DNA of 64,000 nucleotides from Streptomyces dangxiongensis (GTDB taxonomy: Bacteria; Actinomycetota; Actinomycetes; Streptomycetales; Streptomycetaceae): the NCBI RefSeq assembly GCF_003675325.1, contig NZ_CP033073.1, positions 1,426,001 through 1,490,000 of the forward strand. The letters run 5' to 3'. How positions within the stretch are numbered: the stretch's first letter is position 1; every line of letters starts with the position of its first letter. Shown piece by piece: positions 1-8,622 of this stretch. A program made the translations under genes and the position numbers. The notes beneath the pieces are model-generated. The model had not been told where the DNA came from. It worked only from the letters and a program-made list of their open reading frames with translations, and ran no database searches.

Positions 1-601
1 AGTGGCGCAAGGCGGCGTCGGCCAGCTCCTGCAGGTCGTCGCGGGCGACGCCGCTCGCGGCCTGGACGGCGATGCCGTAGGCGACGGTGGTGAGGTAGCG
101 GGCCAGGAGGCCGGGGTCGGTCTGCGGGGGCAGATCGCCGTCATCGACGGCGCGCCGGAACCGCTCGCGGATGCGGGCGTATCCGGTAGTGCGCCAGTCG
201 ACGAGGAGGGCGCGGACGTCCTGGCCGGACTCGCTGGTGGTCAGGGCCCCCTGGACGCCCAGGCAGCCGTGGGGGTGGCCCGCGCGGGTGGTGGTGCGCA
301 CGGTGCCGGCCAGGATGGCGGTGGCGACGCCAAAGGCGGTCGGCTGCTCCAGGGCCTGGGCCAGGTAGGCGCTCGGGCCGTCGGTGTAGCGCTCCAACAC
401 CTTGCGGAACAGCTGCTCCTTGTTGCCGAACGCGGCGTACATGCTGGTGGTGGAGATACCCATCGCGTGCGTCAGGCCGGCGGTGCTGGCCCCCTCGTAG
501 CCGTGCTGCCAGAACACCAGCATGGCGCGCTCAAGGGCGGCGTCGGCGTCGAATCCTCGCGGTCGGCCGATCGGGCCGGTCGGTTTCGTCTCCACCCCCA
601 C
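1..601 (-). CDS. TetR-family regulator, 3' end outside the window
   Basis: Transcriptional repressor of the TetR/AcrR type. The N-terminus carries the helix-turn-helix around residues 25-60 (key stretch [20 protein letters not shown] followed by [10 protein letters not shown]), and the ligand-binding half has the [10 protein letters not shown] motif seen in one AcrR-like subfamily. GTG at 601 is the first start after an in-frame stop at 605-607; GTG at 595 is also possible. The reading frame runs off the left edge without a stop. A long inverted repeat lies just upstream (644-673) and is the obvious operator. The likely targets are the SnoaL-like and SDR genes read in the opposite direction, which is inference from layout only. 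Confidence 0.85.
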   Translation of the reverse strand, partial: MGVETKPTGPIGRPRGFDADAALERAMLVFWQHGYEGASTAGLTHAMGISTTSMYAAFGNKEQLFRKVLERYTDGPSAYLAQALEQPTAFGVATAILAGTVRTTTRAGHPHGCLGVQGALTTSESGQDVRALLVDWRTTGYARIRERFRRAVDDGDLPPQTDPGLLARYLTTVAYGIAVQAASGVARDDLQELADAALRH

Positions 602-622
602 ACCCTACCCCTTCCGCAGTGA

Positions 623-838
623 TCGCTGCAGAAATGCTACGGTCCACTTCTGCAGCGACTGCTGCAGAAGTGGACCCGGCTCTACGACCAGGTCGGCTTC
701 GACACCGTCAACAACAGTCCATTGAGCGCCTCGTGGCGCACGGCCCCCGGTCAACCCGCCTGGGCCGCGCTGGCGCACCAAACGCGCGACGAGCTCATCG
801 CCAACCTCAGCCGAGCACAGCGCCTTGCTCCGACGTGA
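623..838 (+). pseudogene. Possible C-terminal gene remnant, unrecognised
   Basis: One frame stays open here and reads as plausible protein (for example [16 protein letters not shown] and [17 protein letters not shown]) up to a TGA at 836-838. It has no ATG or GTG start, only a CTG at 626, and overlaps the inverted repeat at 644-673. I do not recognise the family. It could be the tail of a lost gene or a chance open frame. Confidence 0.25.
644..673. promoter_or_regulatory. Inverted repeat, probable TetR operator
   Basis: A perfect 12-bp inverted repeat, CCACTTCTGCAG and CTGCAGAAGTGG, separated by 6 bp. A third related half-site, CTGCAGAAATG, lies at 626-636. It sits 43 bp upstream of the divergent TetR start, where an autoregulatory operator is expected. 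Assignment to that regulator is inference. Confidence 0.6.
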
Positions 839-957
839 CGCTGACCGGCGGGCCCCCTCCGCGGCCGCGGCCGTCCGGCGCGGCCGCGGCGGCATTCCCG
901 TTCGGAACCCTCCACGCGCGGCTCCGATCCGGAGCCACCCCACAGAAAGGCCCTCAC

Positions 958-1350
958 ATGTCCGACAGTGATCTGCGCACGTTCTACCGGCGCTACCTCG
1001 AAGCGCTCAACGCCCACCAATTCGATGGCATGGACGCATTCATCAACGAACGGACCACGTTGAACGGGGAGCCCGCCACCCGCGACGACCTCCTGGCCGT
1101 GCAGCGGCAGGACGTGGACGCGGTACCGGACCTGCACTGGGAGTTGCAGGAGCTGCTCTTCGACGGTGACCGTCTGGCTGCGCGCCTGGTCAACACCGGC
1201 ACCCCCGTGAAGCCCTGGCTCGGCGTGGCTCCCACCGGCGCCTCGTTCGAGATCGTCGAGTACGCCATCTACCAGGTCCGCGACGGGCGGTTCGTGCACA
1301 TGACCGCCCTGCACGACGCCGGTGAACTGCGCCGGCAGCTAACCGGCTGA
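958..1350 (+). CDS. SnoaL-like (NTF2-fold) ester cyclase-family protein
   Basis: A 130-residue protein of the SnoaL/NTF2-like fold. It opens with a helical stretch ([18 protein letters not shown]) and carries the family pattern of a loading core ([19 protein letters not shown]), a mid-protein [11 protein letters not shown] turn and a C-terminal [14 protein letters not shown] strand. The ATG at 958 follows an AGAAAGG ribosome site, so the longer upstream frame is not used. Members include polyketide cyclases and small-molecule isomerases, but most serve unknown oxidative or stress roles. It is followed after 83 bp by an SDR gene and could share its transcript. The substrate cannot be read from the sequence. 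Confidence 0.8.
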   Translation: MSDSDLRTFYRRYLEALNAHQFDGMDAFINERTTLNGEPATRDDLLAVQRQDVDAVPDLHWELQELLFDGDRLAARLVNTGTPVKPWLGVAPTGASFEIVEYAIYQVRDGRFVHMTALHDAGELRRQLTG

Positions 1351-1433
1351 CCTGCAACTTCGCGCCTGCCCCACTTGGACATGTCCGCATACCGAGAATG
1401 GCCCGCTCGGGCACTTCACTTGCGAGGATCTGC

Positions 1434-2120
1434 ATGACCATCACACTGATCACCGGGGCCAACAAGGGCATCGGCTTCGAGACCGCCCGACAGCTACTGG
1501 CGGTGGGCCACGTGGTCTACCTCGGCGCGCGGGACGTCGAGCGCGGACAGCAGGCCGCGGCGGCGTTGGACGCGAGATTCGTGCAGCTCGACGTGACCGA
1601 TGACGCCTCCGTGCACAGCGCGCTGGCGGCCATCGACGCGGCCGAGGGCCGGCTCGACGTCCTGGTGAACAACGCAGGCATCTTGGGGGACGGAGCCCTC
1701 GACGGCCCCACCGCCCTGCGCGCCTTCGACACCAACGCGGTCGGCCTCGTGCGGGTCACGGAAGCGGCGCTGCCCCTGCTGCGCAAGTCCGCGAACCCCA
1801 CCGTGGTGACCGTCTCCAGCAGCGCCGGATCCTTCTGGGCCGTGACCAACCCGGACCGTCCGGAGTACGCCTTGCCGCTGGCGCTGTACTCGGCGTCCAA
1901 GGCCGCCGCCACCATGCTCACCGTCCAGTACGCCAAGGCCCATCCGAGCATCAAGTTCAACGCCGTCGAACCCGGCACCACCGCGACGGACCTGACGGCG
2001 GCCTTCGGTGTCGGCAGGACGCCGGAGGAGAGCGCGAGGGTCGTCGTACGTCTCGCCACACTCGACGCGGACGGCCCGACCGGCACCTTCCAGGACGAAA
2101 ACGGGGAGGTGCCCTGGTAG
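1434..2120 (+). CDS. Short-chain dehydrogenase/reductase
   Basis: A 228-residue classical SDR. The NAD(P)-binding motif TGANKGIG is at residues 7-14, NNAG around 81-84, a serine in VTVSSSAGS near 125, and the catalytic YSASK around 155-159. These are the residues for hydride transfer between NAD(P)H and a carbonyl or alcohol. ATG at 1434 has GCGAGGA upstream, and its ITLITGANKG opening fits family starts better than an earlier in-frame start at 1398. The C-terminus is complete (TGTFQDENGEVPW). It probably forms a short operon with the SnoaL-like gene. The substrate is unknown. Confidence 0.9.
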   Translation: MTITLITGANKGIGFETARQLLAVGHVVYLGARDVERGQQAAAALDARFVQLDVTDDASVHSALAAIDAAEGRLDVLVNNAGILGDGALDGPTALRAFDTNAVGLVRVTEAALPLLRKSANPTVVTVSSSAGSFWAVTNPDRPEYALPLALYSASKAAATMLTVQYAKAHPSIKFNAVEPGTTATDLTAAFGVGRTPEESARVVVRLATLDADGPTGTFQDENGEVPW

Positions 2121-2363
2121 GCAGGCCAGCGCGGCTGGGAGGGGCCAGCCGCGCCCAGGCCGGCGGGTCACCGGCCACATCCATTCGGTGTCCCTTCCCG
2201 TGCGGGCGAGCGGCGCCGGCCACATTCCTCGACGTCGTGCACGCCGACCGCCTCGCCCCCGCGCATCCACGACAGGGCGCTCTCCGCCATGGACCTGATC
2301 GCCCGCCACCCACACGGACGAGCTGCTGTCCAGCATGCAGTGCATGGTGCGGACCCTCGCCGC

Positions 2364-2520
2364 CGCCGGCGAGGGTCCGGCGCGAGCGCTGGTCGGCCGG
2401 ACCCGAAGCGAGGGCATGAAGCTGACCGGTGCGGTGGTCTGCCGCAGCAGATGACCCAGCGAGTGCTGGAGTCCGCTGTGGAGGGCGAGATCACCGGCCA
2501 CCTCGGTTGTGACCAGGTGG
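2364..2520 (+). pseudogene. IS256-type transposase fragment, frameshifted
   Basis: Two short stretches match the N-terminal region of IS256/Mutator-type transposases: ALVGRTRSEGMKLTG in one frame and, after a frameshift, QQMTQRVLESAVEGEITGHLG in another. The catalytic DDE region is missing. I see no terminal repeats. This is a dead relic. The preceding 240 bp after the SDR gene hold no gene I can support. Confidence 0.6.
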
Positions 2521-2719
2521 GAGGTCCGGGAGTGCGGTGGGCACGCCACCACATGTGAACGGATCGGCCAGGCGCTCGCAGGTCTGCGGATTGCTTGCCC
2601 GATTGCGAAGCGCCTTTCCCCGTGGAGGCCGACAACAGGTGCCCCCAGATACGGGGCGAGCGGCATACAGCCCTTTCCTGGCCGGCCGGCCTGTGGTCCG
2701 ACCCGCTCCGCGCCCCGGT

Positions 2720-2890
2720 GAGTTCACTCAACTCAAGGCGGGCCCCGTATCGCCCGAAGCACGCCTCGACCGCCCAGCGGCGGCCGGCCACCCGGTGCTG
2801 CCGGTCGGCTCACTGCCAGGAGGCGCACTTCGGCCCTCGTCCAGTCGTGGACGCGCGGGCCGTGCGCGCCGTTGCCGCACGAGCGGCGCT
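2720..2890 (-). pseudogene. IS701/IS4-type transposase fragment, frameshifted
   Basis: On the minus strand the pieces SCGNGAHGPRVHDW and, in a different frame, GRRWAVEACFGRYGARLELSE resemble the region of Streptomyces IS701-like DDE transposases that contains the catalytic glutamate (the usual form is close to G-x-RW-x-IEE-x-FQ). Both frames are short and the rest of the gene is gone. With the IS256 piece next door, it marks this 0.7-kb stretch as an insertion-sequence graveyard. Confidence 0.5.
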
Positions 2891-2932
2891 TCTGACGCCA
2901 CCGCCCGGACGCGCGTCACATCTGGACGCGCC

Positions 2933-3793
2933 TCACACCGCCCCGGCTCCAACGGCGCCCGCGCTCCCCGAAATCCGCCGGTGGATGTCCGCGAGCATGT
3001 TGCGCATCGCAAGGTGGAAGAGCTCGGCCTCGTGGTCTCCGAGGAACGAGGTGTGTCCGAACACCTCGAGAACGACCATGCCGTGCATGCGCCCCCATGC
3101 CTCCATGAGCAGGGCGATCGCGGGCGGCGGGAGGACTCCCGGCCCGTCCGGGGGCAGATGGTCCAGGTAGGCCCGGAACTGGGGCGACAGCGAAGGGATG
3201 TCGGCCGCCGCGAGCTGCTCCAGGCTGAAGCCGCCGAAGAGCTCACGCTGGAAGATCGCACTCATCCGGCGGGCGGCCATGGTGGAGGCGCCGTCGGCCG
3301 GGGCCGCGTAGCCCCGCAGGGGTGTCCCGAACAGGAGCTTGAACCGCTCTGGATGGTTGACGGCCCAGCGCCGGTAGCCCTCGGCCGCGTCCAGCAGCCG
3401 CGACACGAACGGCCGGTCCGCCACCGAGTCCGCCGCAGTGCCCCCAGCGCCCGCAGCCGAGTCGACGGCGGCCTGGACGGCGGCGAACAGATCCTCGTAC
3501 CCCTTGGTGACGAGCATCGTGACGAGGGCATGCCGGTTGGGGAAGTAGTGGTAGAGCGCCTGCACGGTCATGCCGAGGCTGCGCGCGACGGCCCGCAGGG
3601 ACAGCCCCTCAGGACCGTGCTCGGTGATGTGCAGTTCGGCGGCGTCCAGGATCTCCCGCACCGCTGTGGCCCGTCGCCGCTCCCGCAGCGTGGGCGGAGC
3701 AGATGAGGCGGATCGAGCGGCCGGGGCGGAGGGAGTAGACGGCGCGGACGGAGCCGGCGGGGCGGCGGTCTTCGGCCGTTCGGGTACGGGCAT
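2933..3793 (-). CDS. TetR-family regulator beside an MMPL exporter
   Basis: A 286-residue TetR-type repressor with a Pro/Ala-rich leader of about 35 residues. The helix-turn-helix lies near residues 60-95 (LSLRAVARSLGMTVQALYHYF, a canonical recognition helix). It has a long C-terminal ligand domain (WAVNHPERFKLLFGTP) of the WHG/TetR_C_13 style. It is transcribed away from the MMPL transporter, and the 140-bp gap carries two direct GCACTGnCA repeats. The usual arrangement is a repressor of the exporter that is released by the exported compound; here that is inferred from layout. The start could be moved downstream, since the leader is low-complexity. Confidence 0.88.
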   Translation of the reverse strand: MPVPERPKTAAPPAPSAPSTPSAPAARSASSAPPTLRERRRATAVREILDAAELHITEHGPEGLSLRAVARSLGMTVQALYHYFPNRHALVTMLVTKGYEDLFAAVQAAVDSAAGAGGTAADSVADRPFVSRLLDAAEGYRRWAVNHPERFKLLFGTPLRGYAAPADGASTMAARRMSAIFQRELFGGFSLEQLAAADIPSLSPQFRAYLDHLPPDGPGVLPPPAIALLMEAWGRMHGMVVLEVFGHTSFLGDHEAELFHLAMRNMLADIHRRISGSAGAVGAGAV

Positions 3794-3837
3794 GGGCCCA
3801 CCCTACGGTGCGCCTCTGGCACCTGAACATAAACCGA

Positions 3838-3865
3838 GCACTGTCAGGTAAATCTCGCACTGCCA
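3838..3865. promoter_or_regulatory. Direct repeats, candidate TetR operator
   Basis: GCACTGTCA at 3838-3846 and GCACTGCCA at 3857-3865, spaced 19 bp start to start, lie between the divergent TetR and MMPL genes. The position suits an operator. Binding is not shown by sequence. Confidence 0.35.
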
Positions 3866-3933
3866 ACTTCCCCGTGGCCTCCCCTAGCGTCGTCGCGTCC
3901 CCGCAGACACATTGACCTCAAAGGAGATTCCGC

Positions 3934-6159
3934 GTGTTCGAACGCATAGCCGAGCTGGCGATTCGCCGGGCCCGGCTGGTACTCATCGTCGCCATCGTGG
4001 CGACAGCTCTCATGGGTGCCCTCGGTAGCGGCGCATTCACCAAGCTGCTGGGCGGCGGTTTCGATGACCCGGCTTCCCAGTCCACCCGGGCACGCAATCT
4101 CATCGACAAGAAATTCGGCGGCGAGACCAACCTCGTCCTGCTGGTCCGCGCCGGCGACGGCCGGGTCGACACCCCGTCCGCCGAGCAGAACGGCAAGGCA
4201 CTGGTCGCGAGCCTGAAGAAGGAGAAGACGCTCGCGAACGTCGTCTCCTACTGGGACACGCGGAGCGCCCAACTCCTGTCCAAGGACGGCCGCGAGGCCA
4301 TGGTCCTCGCCCACGTCAAGGGCGACCCGACCCAGCGGCAGAAGAACGCCACGAGCCTGCTCGACGACTACGACGGCACGTACAACAAAGCCCTCACGGT
4401 ACGGGCCGGTGGGGTGGCCGCCGTCGGCAACGACATGTCGACGCAGGTGGTTGAGGATCTTGAACTGGCCGAGCTGATCGCGATCCCGCTGACTCTCATC
4501 CTGCTGCTGTTCGTTTTCGGCAGCGTGGTCGCCGCGCTGCTGCCGCTGGCCATCGCCGTCATCGCCATCCTGGGCTCGTTCGCCGAACTGTCCCTGCTCG
4601 CCGACGTCACCAGCGTCTCGAACACGGCGACCAACCTCACCACGGCTCTCGGTCTGGGACTGGGCATCGACTACGGCCTGTTGATGATCAGCCGGTTCAG
4701 GGAACAGCTCGCGACCGGCGCGAGCGTGGAGGACGCCGTCCGCCGGACGGTGCACACCGCCGGCCGCACCGTAGCGTTCTCCGCCTCCACCGTGGCCGCC
4801 GCACTCGCGGCGCTTCTCGTCTTCCCGCAATACTTCCTGCGCTCGTTCGGCTTCGCCGGGGTCGGCGTCGTCGCCATCGCGGCCGTCAGCGCGCTGTTCG
4901 TCATGCCGCCGCTGCTCGTCGTCCTGGGGCACCGGGTCAACAAGGGGCAGATGCCCTGGGCGAAGACCGCGAACACCACCACGCGCGTCTCCATATGGGC
5001 GCGGCTGGCGCGTACCGTCATGCGGCGGCCCGCGCTCACCGCGCTGCCCGTCCTCGCGGTCCTGCTGGTGGCGGCGAGCCCGCTGCTCGGCATCACCTTC
5101 GGCACCCCGGACGAACGCGTGCTGCCCAAGGACGCCGAGAGCCGCCAGGTCTCCGCGACGCTCCAAGAGAACTTCAACGGCAACGACAACGCCGCCCTCC
5201 AGATCGTCATCGGCCAGAACGTCGGCCAGAACGCGGACAAAGCCCCGCTGGATACGTACGCCGATCAACTGTCCCAGCTCAAGGGCGTGGTACGGGTCGA
5301 GACCAGCACCGGAACCTACACCCACGGGCAGGAAGCGGCGGCCGGTCCTGGCAGCGCCAACCTCAGCCGCCCCGACGGCCAACGGATCAGCGTCGTCAGT
5401 TCCTTGACGCCGAAGTCCGACGCGGCACAGAGCCTGGTCGCCGACGTACGGGCGCTCACCCCGCCCCCCGGCACCCACCCGCTGGTGGGCGGCATCGACG
5501 CCGAACTGGTCGACGCCAAGCACTCCATCAGCGACCAAATCCCGCTCGCCATCGGCCTGGTCGTTCTGACCACGTTCGTCCTGCTCTTCCTGTTCACCGG
5601 CAGTATCGTGCAGCCGCTGCGCGCCCTGGTCCTGAACGCGATCACCCTGGTGGCGACGCTCGGCATCATGACCTGGATCTTCCAGGACGGCCATCTCTCC
5701 TCCCTGCTCGGCTTCACGGCGCAGCCGATGGAGATGTCGATGACCGTGCTGATGTTCTGCATCGTCTTCGGTCTGTCGATGGACTACGAGGTGTTCGTCA
5801 CCAGCCGGATCAAGGAACTCCACGACCAGGGCGAGGACACCGAGTCCGCCGTCACCAACGGCCTCGGGCACACCGGGCGCATCGTCACCGCCGCCGCCTG
5901 CCTGCTCGCGGTGAGCTTCTTCGCCTTCGGTACGTCCAAGCTCAGCTTCATGCAGATGTTCGGCCTGGGCAGCGGGCTGGCCATCCTCATCGACGCCGTC
6001 GCCATCCGCGGTGTCCTCGTCCCGGCCGCGATGCGCCTGCTCGGCGGCTCGGCCTGGTACGCGCCCGGCTTCCTGCGCAGGTTCCACAGCCGGTTCGGCC
6101 TCAGCGAAAGCGCGCCCGAGCCCGCTGCCGCGCCCGAACCCGCAGTCTCATGGGGTTGA
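3934..6159 (+). CDS. MMPL-family RND transporter
   Basis: A 741-residue inner-membrane exporter of the MmpL/ActII-3 type. It has an N-terminal transmembrane helix (residues 12-35), an extracytoplasmic loop to about 170, five helices between about 175 and 340 and a cytoplasmic break. A second helix plus loop (375-540) and a final helix bundle to about 715 follow. The signature repeats LGIDYGLLMISRF (about 243) and GLSMDYEVFVTSR (about 612) are the paired proton-relay regions of this superfamily. GTG at 3934 follows AAAGGAGA. The length is typical. It is divergent from its probable TetR repressor and ends near a strong bidirectional terminator. Likely cargo is a lipid or antibiotic-like molecule, but this cannot be determined here. 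Confidence 0.92.
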   Translation: MFERIAELAIRRARLVLIVAIVATALMGALGSGAFTKLLGGGFDDPASQSTRARNLIDKKFGGETNLVLLVRAGDGRVDTPSAEQNGKALVASLKKEKTLANVVSYWDTRSAQLLSKDGREAMVLAHVKGDPTQRQKNATSLLDDYDGTYNKALTVRAGGVAAVGNDMSTQVVEDLELAELIAIPLTLILLLFVFGSVVAALLPLAIAVIAILGSFAELSLLADVTSVSNTATNLTTALGLGLGIDYGLLMISRFREQLATGASVEDAVRRTVHTAGRTVAFSASTVAAALAALLVFPQYFLRSFGFAGVGVVAIAAVSALFVMPPLLVVLGHRVNKGQMPWAKTANTTTRVSIWARLARTVMRRPALTALPVLAVLLVAASPLLGITFGTPDERVLPKDAESRQVSATLQENFNGNDNAALQIVIGQNVGQNADKAPLDTYADQLSQLKGVVRVETSTGTYTHGQEAAAGPGSANLSRPDGQRISVVSSLTPKSDAAQSLVADVRALTPPPGTHPLVGGIDAELVDAKHSISDQIPLAIGLVVLTTFVLLFLFTGSIVQPLRALVLNAITLVATLGIMTWIFQDGHLSSLLGFTAQPMEMSMTVLMFCIVFGLSMDYEVFVTSRIKELHDQGEDTESAVTNGLGHTGRIVTAAACLLAVSFFAFGTSKLSFMQMFGLGSGLAILIDAVAIRGVLVPAAMRLLGGSAWYAPGFLRRFHSRFGLSESAPEPAAAPEPAVSWG

Positions 6160-6282
6160 CCCCGGCCCACAGCGTCCTGCCCGGCGCGGAGTCCGGCCAG
6201 GGCGATACCACCCAGCGGGCCGCGATCCTGCTGACGAGGCAAAGCCCCCGGCCGTCCTCGGCGTGCGGATGATCCAGGGCGC

Positions 6283-6330
6283 ACGGACCGGCGGGGCGGG
6301 TGGCAGTTGCCACCCGCCCCGCCGGTCCGT
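6283..6330. terminator. Bidirectional terminator hairpin
   Basis: A perfect inverted repeat with 23-bp arms and a 2-nt centre (about 4 nt unpaired). It is placed between the convergent MMPL gene (ends 6159) and the isomerase-like gene (ends 6359). Confidence 0.85.
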
Positions 6331-6358
6331 CAAGCGAGGACGACGCCGCAGGCGCTCA

Positions 6359-6934
6359 TCAGCGCACGGGGGGCGCCCAATCGGGGTCGCGGCCGGTGAA
6401 AGCGACCAGCCGGTCCAGAGGTGGTGCGCTTGCGTCGATGGCGATTTCGGGGCCGAAGGGCATGCCGGGGCCACGGTATTCCGGCTGGATCACGCCTTCG
6501 AGCACGGTGAGGGCATGCCGGCAGGTCTGCGGGTCCGGGTTCCATCGCTGGCCGGTCGCACGGGCCAGGTCCCAGCCGTGGCCGAGCGTTTCGATCAACA
6601 GCAGGTCGATGACCACGGAGCCCGGATAGGCGCCACCCAGCAGCGGAACGTTCACTGTAGCTGTCGCCAGGCCGCCGGCCAGGGCCGATCGGATCGTGGC
6701 GGTGAGGTGCGCGATCACGGCACTCGGGTGGTCGGGGCCCGTGAACGCGGACGGGTCGGGCCGGTCGCTGCCGGACGGGTCAGTGAAGGCAGCATCGAAG
6801 TAGGTGAGCCAGCCCAGCAGGTGGCGGCGCAACGTGCTCACGTCAAAGCCGTCGCACGGTGTGGGGAGCTTGTCCTGCGCGGGAGTGATGCCGGGGAACT
6901 GGCGAGCCAGGTCCTCGAGTACCGGAAAGATCAT
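6359..6934 (-). CDS. TIGR03086-type mycothiol-isomerase-like protein
   Basis: A 191-residue member of the DinB/mycothiol-dependent maleylpyruvate isomerase-like superfamily. Visible landmarks are the N-terminal PCDGFDVSTLRRHLLGWLTYFD helix region and the metal-ligand motif ETLGHGWDLARATGQ near residues 115-130. A C-terminal YRGPGMPFGPEI segment is typical of the TIGR03086 group. These proteins are built around a divalent metal and often use mycothiol. The precise reaction is unknown. It is divergent from a TetR gene, with repeats in the 85-bp gap, and ends at a strong terminator shared with the MMPL gene. Confidence 0.85.
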   Translation of the reverse strand: MIFPVLEDLARQFPGITPAQDKLPTPCDGFDVSTLRRHLLGWLTYFDAAFTDPSGSDRPDPSAFTGPDHPSAVIAHLTATIRSALAGGLATATVNVPLLGGAYPGSVVIDLLLIETLGHGWDLARATGQRWNPDPQTCRHALTVLEGVIQPEYRGPGMPFGPEIAIDASAPPLDRLVAFTGRDPDWAPPVR

Positions 6935-6972
6935 GGAACCACTCTCTCTGATAGGTCGCTATATCGAGTGTA

Positions 6973-7014
6973 GTCTACTGTCAACGATCGACGATCGGGC
7001 AGGGTCTACAGTCA
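6973..7014. promoter_or_regulatory. Paired repeats in divergent promoter region
   Basis: GTCTACTGTCA (6973-6983) and GTCTACAGTCA (7004-7014) flank a doubled ACGATCG (6984-6990 and 6991-6997). They fill the gap between the isomerase-like gene and the TetR gene and are candidate operators for that TetR protein. Confidence 0.4.
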
Positions 7015-7019
7015 TAGGG

Positions 7020-7631
7020 GTGGTGACACAAGAAGCCGGACGGCGGGCCGAGTACGCGGCTGCGACCCGTCAAGCGATCCTGCTGGCAGCGCGGGCACTG
7101 TTCGTCGAACGGGGCTATTTCGACACCCGAGTGCAGGACATCGCCCGCGCAGCGCGGGTAGCAGCGCCCACCGTCTACGCGGCGGTCGGAGGCAAGAGCG
7201 GTGTGCTACGCACACTCATCGAGGACGGGGTGCGCGCCGCCGAGGCCGGCGGCATCTACGAGCGGATCGCTGCGCAAACCGACCCCGGCGCGCTGCTGCG
7301 CATGCTCGTGGACGGCACTCGAAGCGAGTTCGAGCTCTGGTCGCCGATCATGCGTCAGGCGATCGCCGCCGCACCCCAGGACGCCGGGATCCGGGAGACC
7401 GTCGGCACGGCGCACGACAGCCTGCGCCGCGGATTGCGGGCCACTGCGGCCCGGCTCGCAGAACTGGGCGCACTGCGCGCCGGAGTCACCGTCGACGAGG
7501 CTGCGGATGTGCTCTGGTACTTCCTCGGCAACGCCTCCTACTTCACCCTGACCGACGACTGCCACTGGCCGCTCGACCGCTCCGCCGACTGGCTGCACCG
7601 ATGCCTCACCGCCGCGCTGCTCGGCACGTAA
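7020..7631 (+). CDS. TetR-family regulator
   Basis: A 203-residue TetR-type DNA-binding protein. The helix-turn-helix occupies about residues 20-60 (FDTRVQDIARAARVAAPTVY), followed by a divergent ligand domain ending WLHRCLTAALLGT. Starts are GTG at 7020 or GTG at 7023; there is no convincing ribosome site, so a leaderless message is possible. It is read away from the mycothiol-isomerase-like gene and probably controls it. About 300 bp follow before the next gene end (7931), in which I see no supportable gene. Confidence 0.87.
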   Translation: MVTQEAGRRAEYAAATRQAILLAARALFVERGYFDTRVQDIARAARVAAPTVYAAVGGKSGVLRTLIEDGVRAAEAGGIYERIAAQTDPGALLRMLVDGTRSEFELWSPIMRQAIAAAPQDAGIRETVGTAHDSLRRGLRATAARLAELGALRAGVTVDEAADVLWYFLGNASYFTLTDDCHWPLDRSADWLHRCLTAALLGT

Positions 7632-7930
7632 GGAAGTGGCCGGCCAGAACCGCACGCCGTCGTGGGCGCGGCGGGCCGCGCGATGTGCAGCCGCCGGGAA
7701 CGGCCGGCGCCTCGGCCGTGGACCTCCTTCGACCTGACTCGGCTGACGACCTGCGTCGAAATCCCCGACGGCCCGCTGCCGCCCTTCCGCCAGGCCGACG
7801 TACGTCCGGTCGCAACGGCGCCACGCCGATGAACGGTCGACAGGTGTAGGCGGTGCATTCCATGCCCGGCGATCGCGGTGCCGGATCACTGCGGCGGAGC
7901 ACTTTGCGGGCTGGCCGGCGTCGTCAGCCG

Positions 7931-8542
7931 TCAGTCACAGGCGGCATGCTCCGGTGTCGCGCGAAGGGTGTCTGCCACCGTCTGACAGGCGAGCCGCGCC
8001 ACGGCCCGTAGCTCCGTGTCCGTGGTGCCGGCGCGGCTGAGGACGGCCAGCGACTGATTGACTGCGACGACGAACGTGGCCAGTTCGTCCGCCAGTTCCT
8101 CAGGGGCGGCCGAGGGGCCCGTCAGGGCTGTGCGCACTCGCCGGCGCTGGGTGTCGAGCAGGGTGCGCACGTGAGCGCTGTTGTCCCCCTTGAGTATCGG
8201 CGCCTGCGCTGCGGACTGGGCGATGAGGCACCCCGCAGGGACAGACGGATCGGCGATGCGCGCGAGGACGACGTCGAAGAATGCCTCGATGGCGCGTACC
8301 GGGTCGCCGGCATGGGTGGTGAGGGCCTGCTCGTATCGAGTGCCGTAGGTCGAGGCGTAGCGGTCGAGGCACTGGCGGAAGAGCGCGTCCTTGCCGCCGA
8401 AGGTGCCGTAGAGGGAGCCGCGGCCGAGACCCGTGGCGGACCCCAGGACGTCCAGCGAGGCGTCTGTGTACCCGCGTTCCCAGAACACGCGCATCGCCTG
8501 GTCCAGAGCCGTGTCAACGTCGAACTGCTTGCGGCCTGACAT
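7931..8542 (-). CDS. TetR/AcrR-family regulator
   Basis: A 203-residue TetR protein close in design to the one at the left edge of the window: FWERGYTDASLDVLGSATG and GRGSLYGTFGGKDALFRQ form the DNA-binding domain, then a VPAGCLIAQSA motif. ATG at 8542 gives the family-typical MSGRKQFDVDTALDQAM opening, so upstream extensions are not used. It diverges from an MFS/hydrolase pair. The 18-bp direct repeats at 8582-8622, each containing CGATCG, are the probable operators. Repression of the transporter is inferred. Confidence 0.88.
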   Translation of the reverse strand: MSGRKQFDVDTALDQAMRVFWERGYTDASLDVLGSATGLGRGSLYGTFGGKDALFRQCLDRYASTYGTRYEQALTTHAGDPVRAIEAFFDVVLARIADPSVPAGCLIAQSAAQAPILKGDNSAHVRTLLDTQRRRVRTALTGPSAAPEELADELATFVVAVNQSLAVLSRAGTTDTELRAVARLACQTVADTLRATPEHAACD

Positions 8543-8581
8543 GTTCCTCCTGCATTCCCTCGTGATTCTACACACTTGCTG

Positions 8582-8622
8582 TACCGATCGATCCAAGATA
8601 TCTTTACCGATCGTTCCAAGAT
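8582..8622. promoter_or_regulatory. Tandem 18-bp repeats, probable TetR operator
   Basis: TACCGATCGATCCAAGAT (8582-8599) and TACCGATCGTTCCAAGAT (8605-8622) differ at one base and are spaced 23 bp, about two helical turns. Each has the palindromic core CGATCG. The second copy covers the first possible ATG of the MFS gene (8621), which argues for a later start there. Confidence 0.55.

Noticed and set aside
2-622. Long plus-strand open frame at the left edge
   Set aside because: It is the antisense shadow of the TetR gene; its Gly/Ala-rich translation resembles no family, while the minus strand shows a clear helix-turn-helix.
3844-6087. 747-codon minus-strand open frame opposite the MMPL gene
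   Set aside because: Typical high-GC antisense frame (rich in Gly, Asp, Arg, His); the plus strand has full MMPL motifs and membrane helices.
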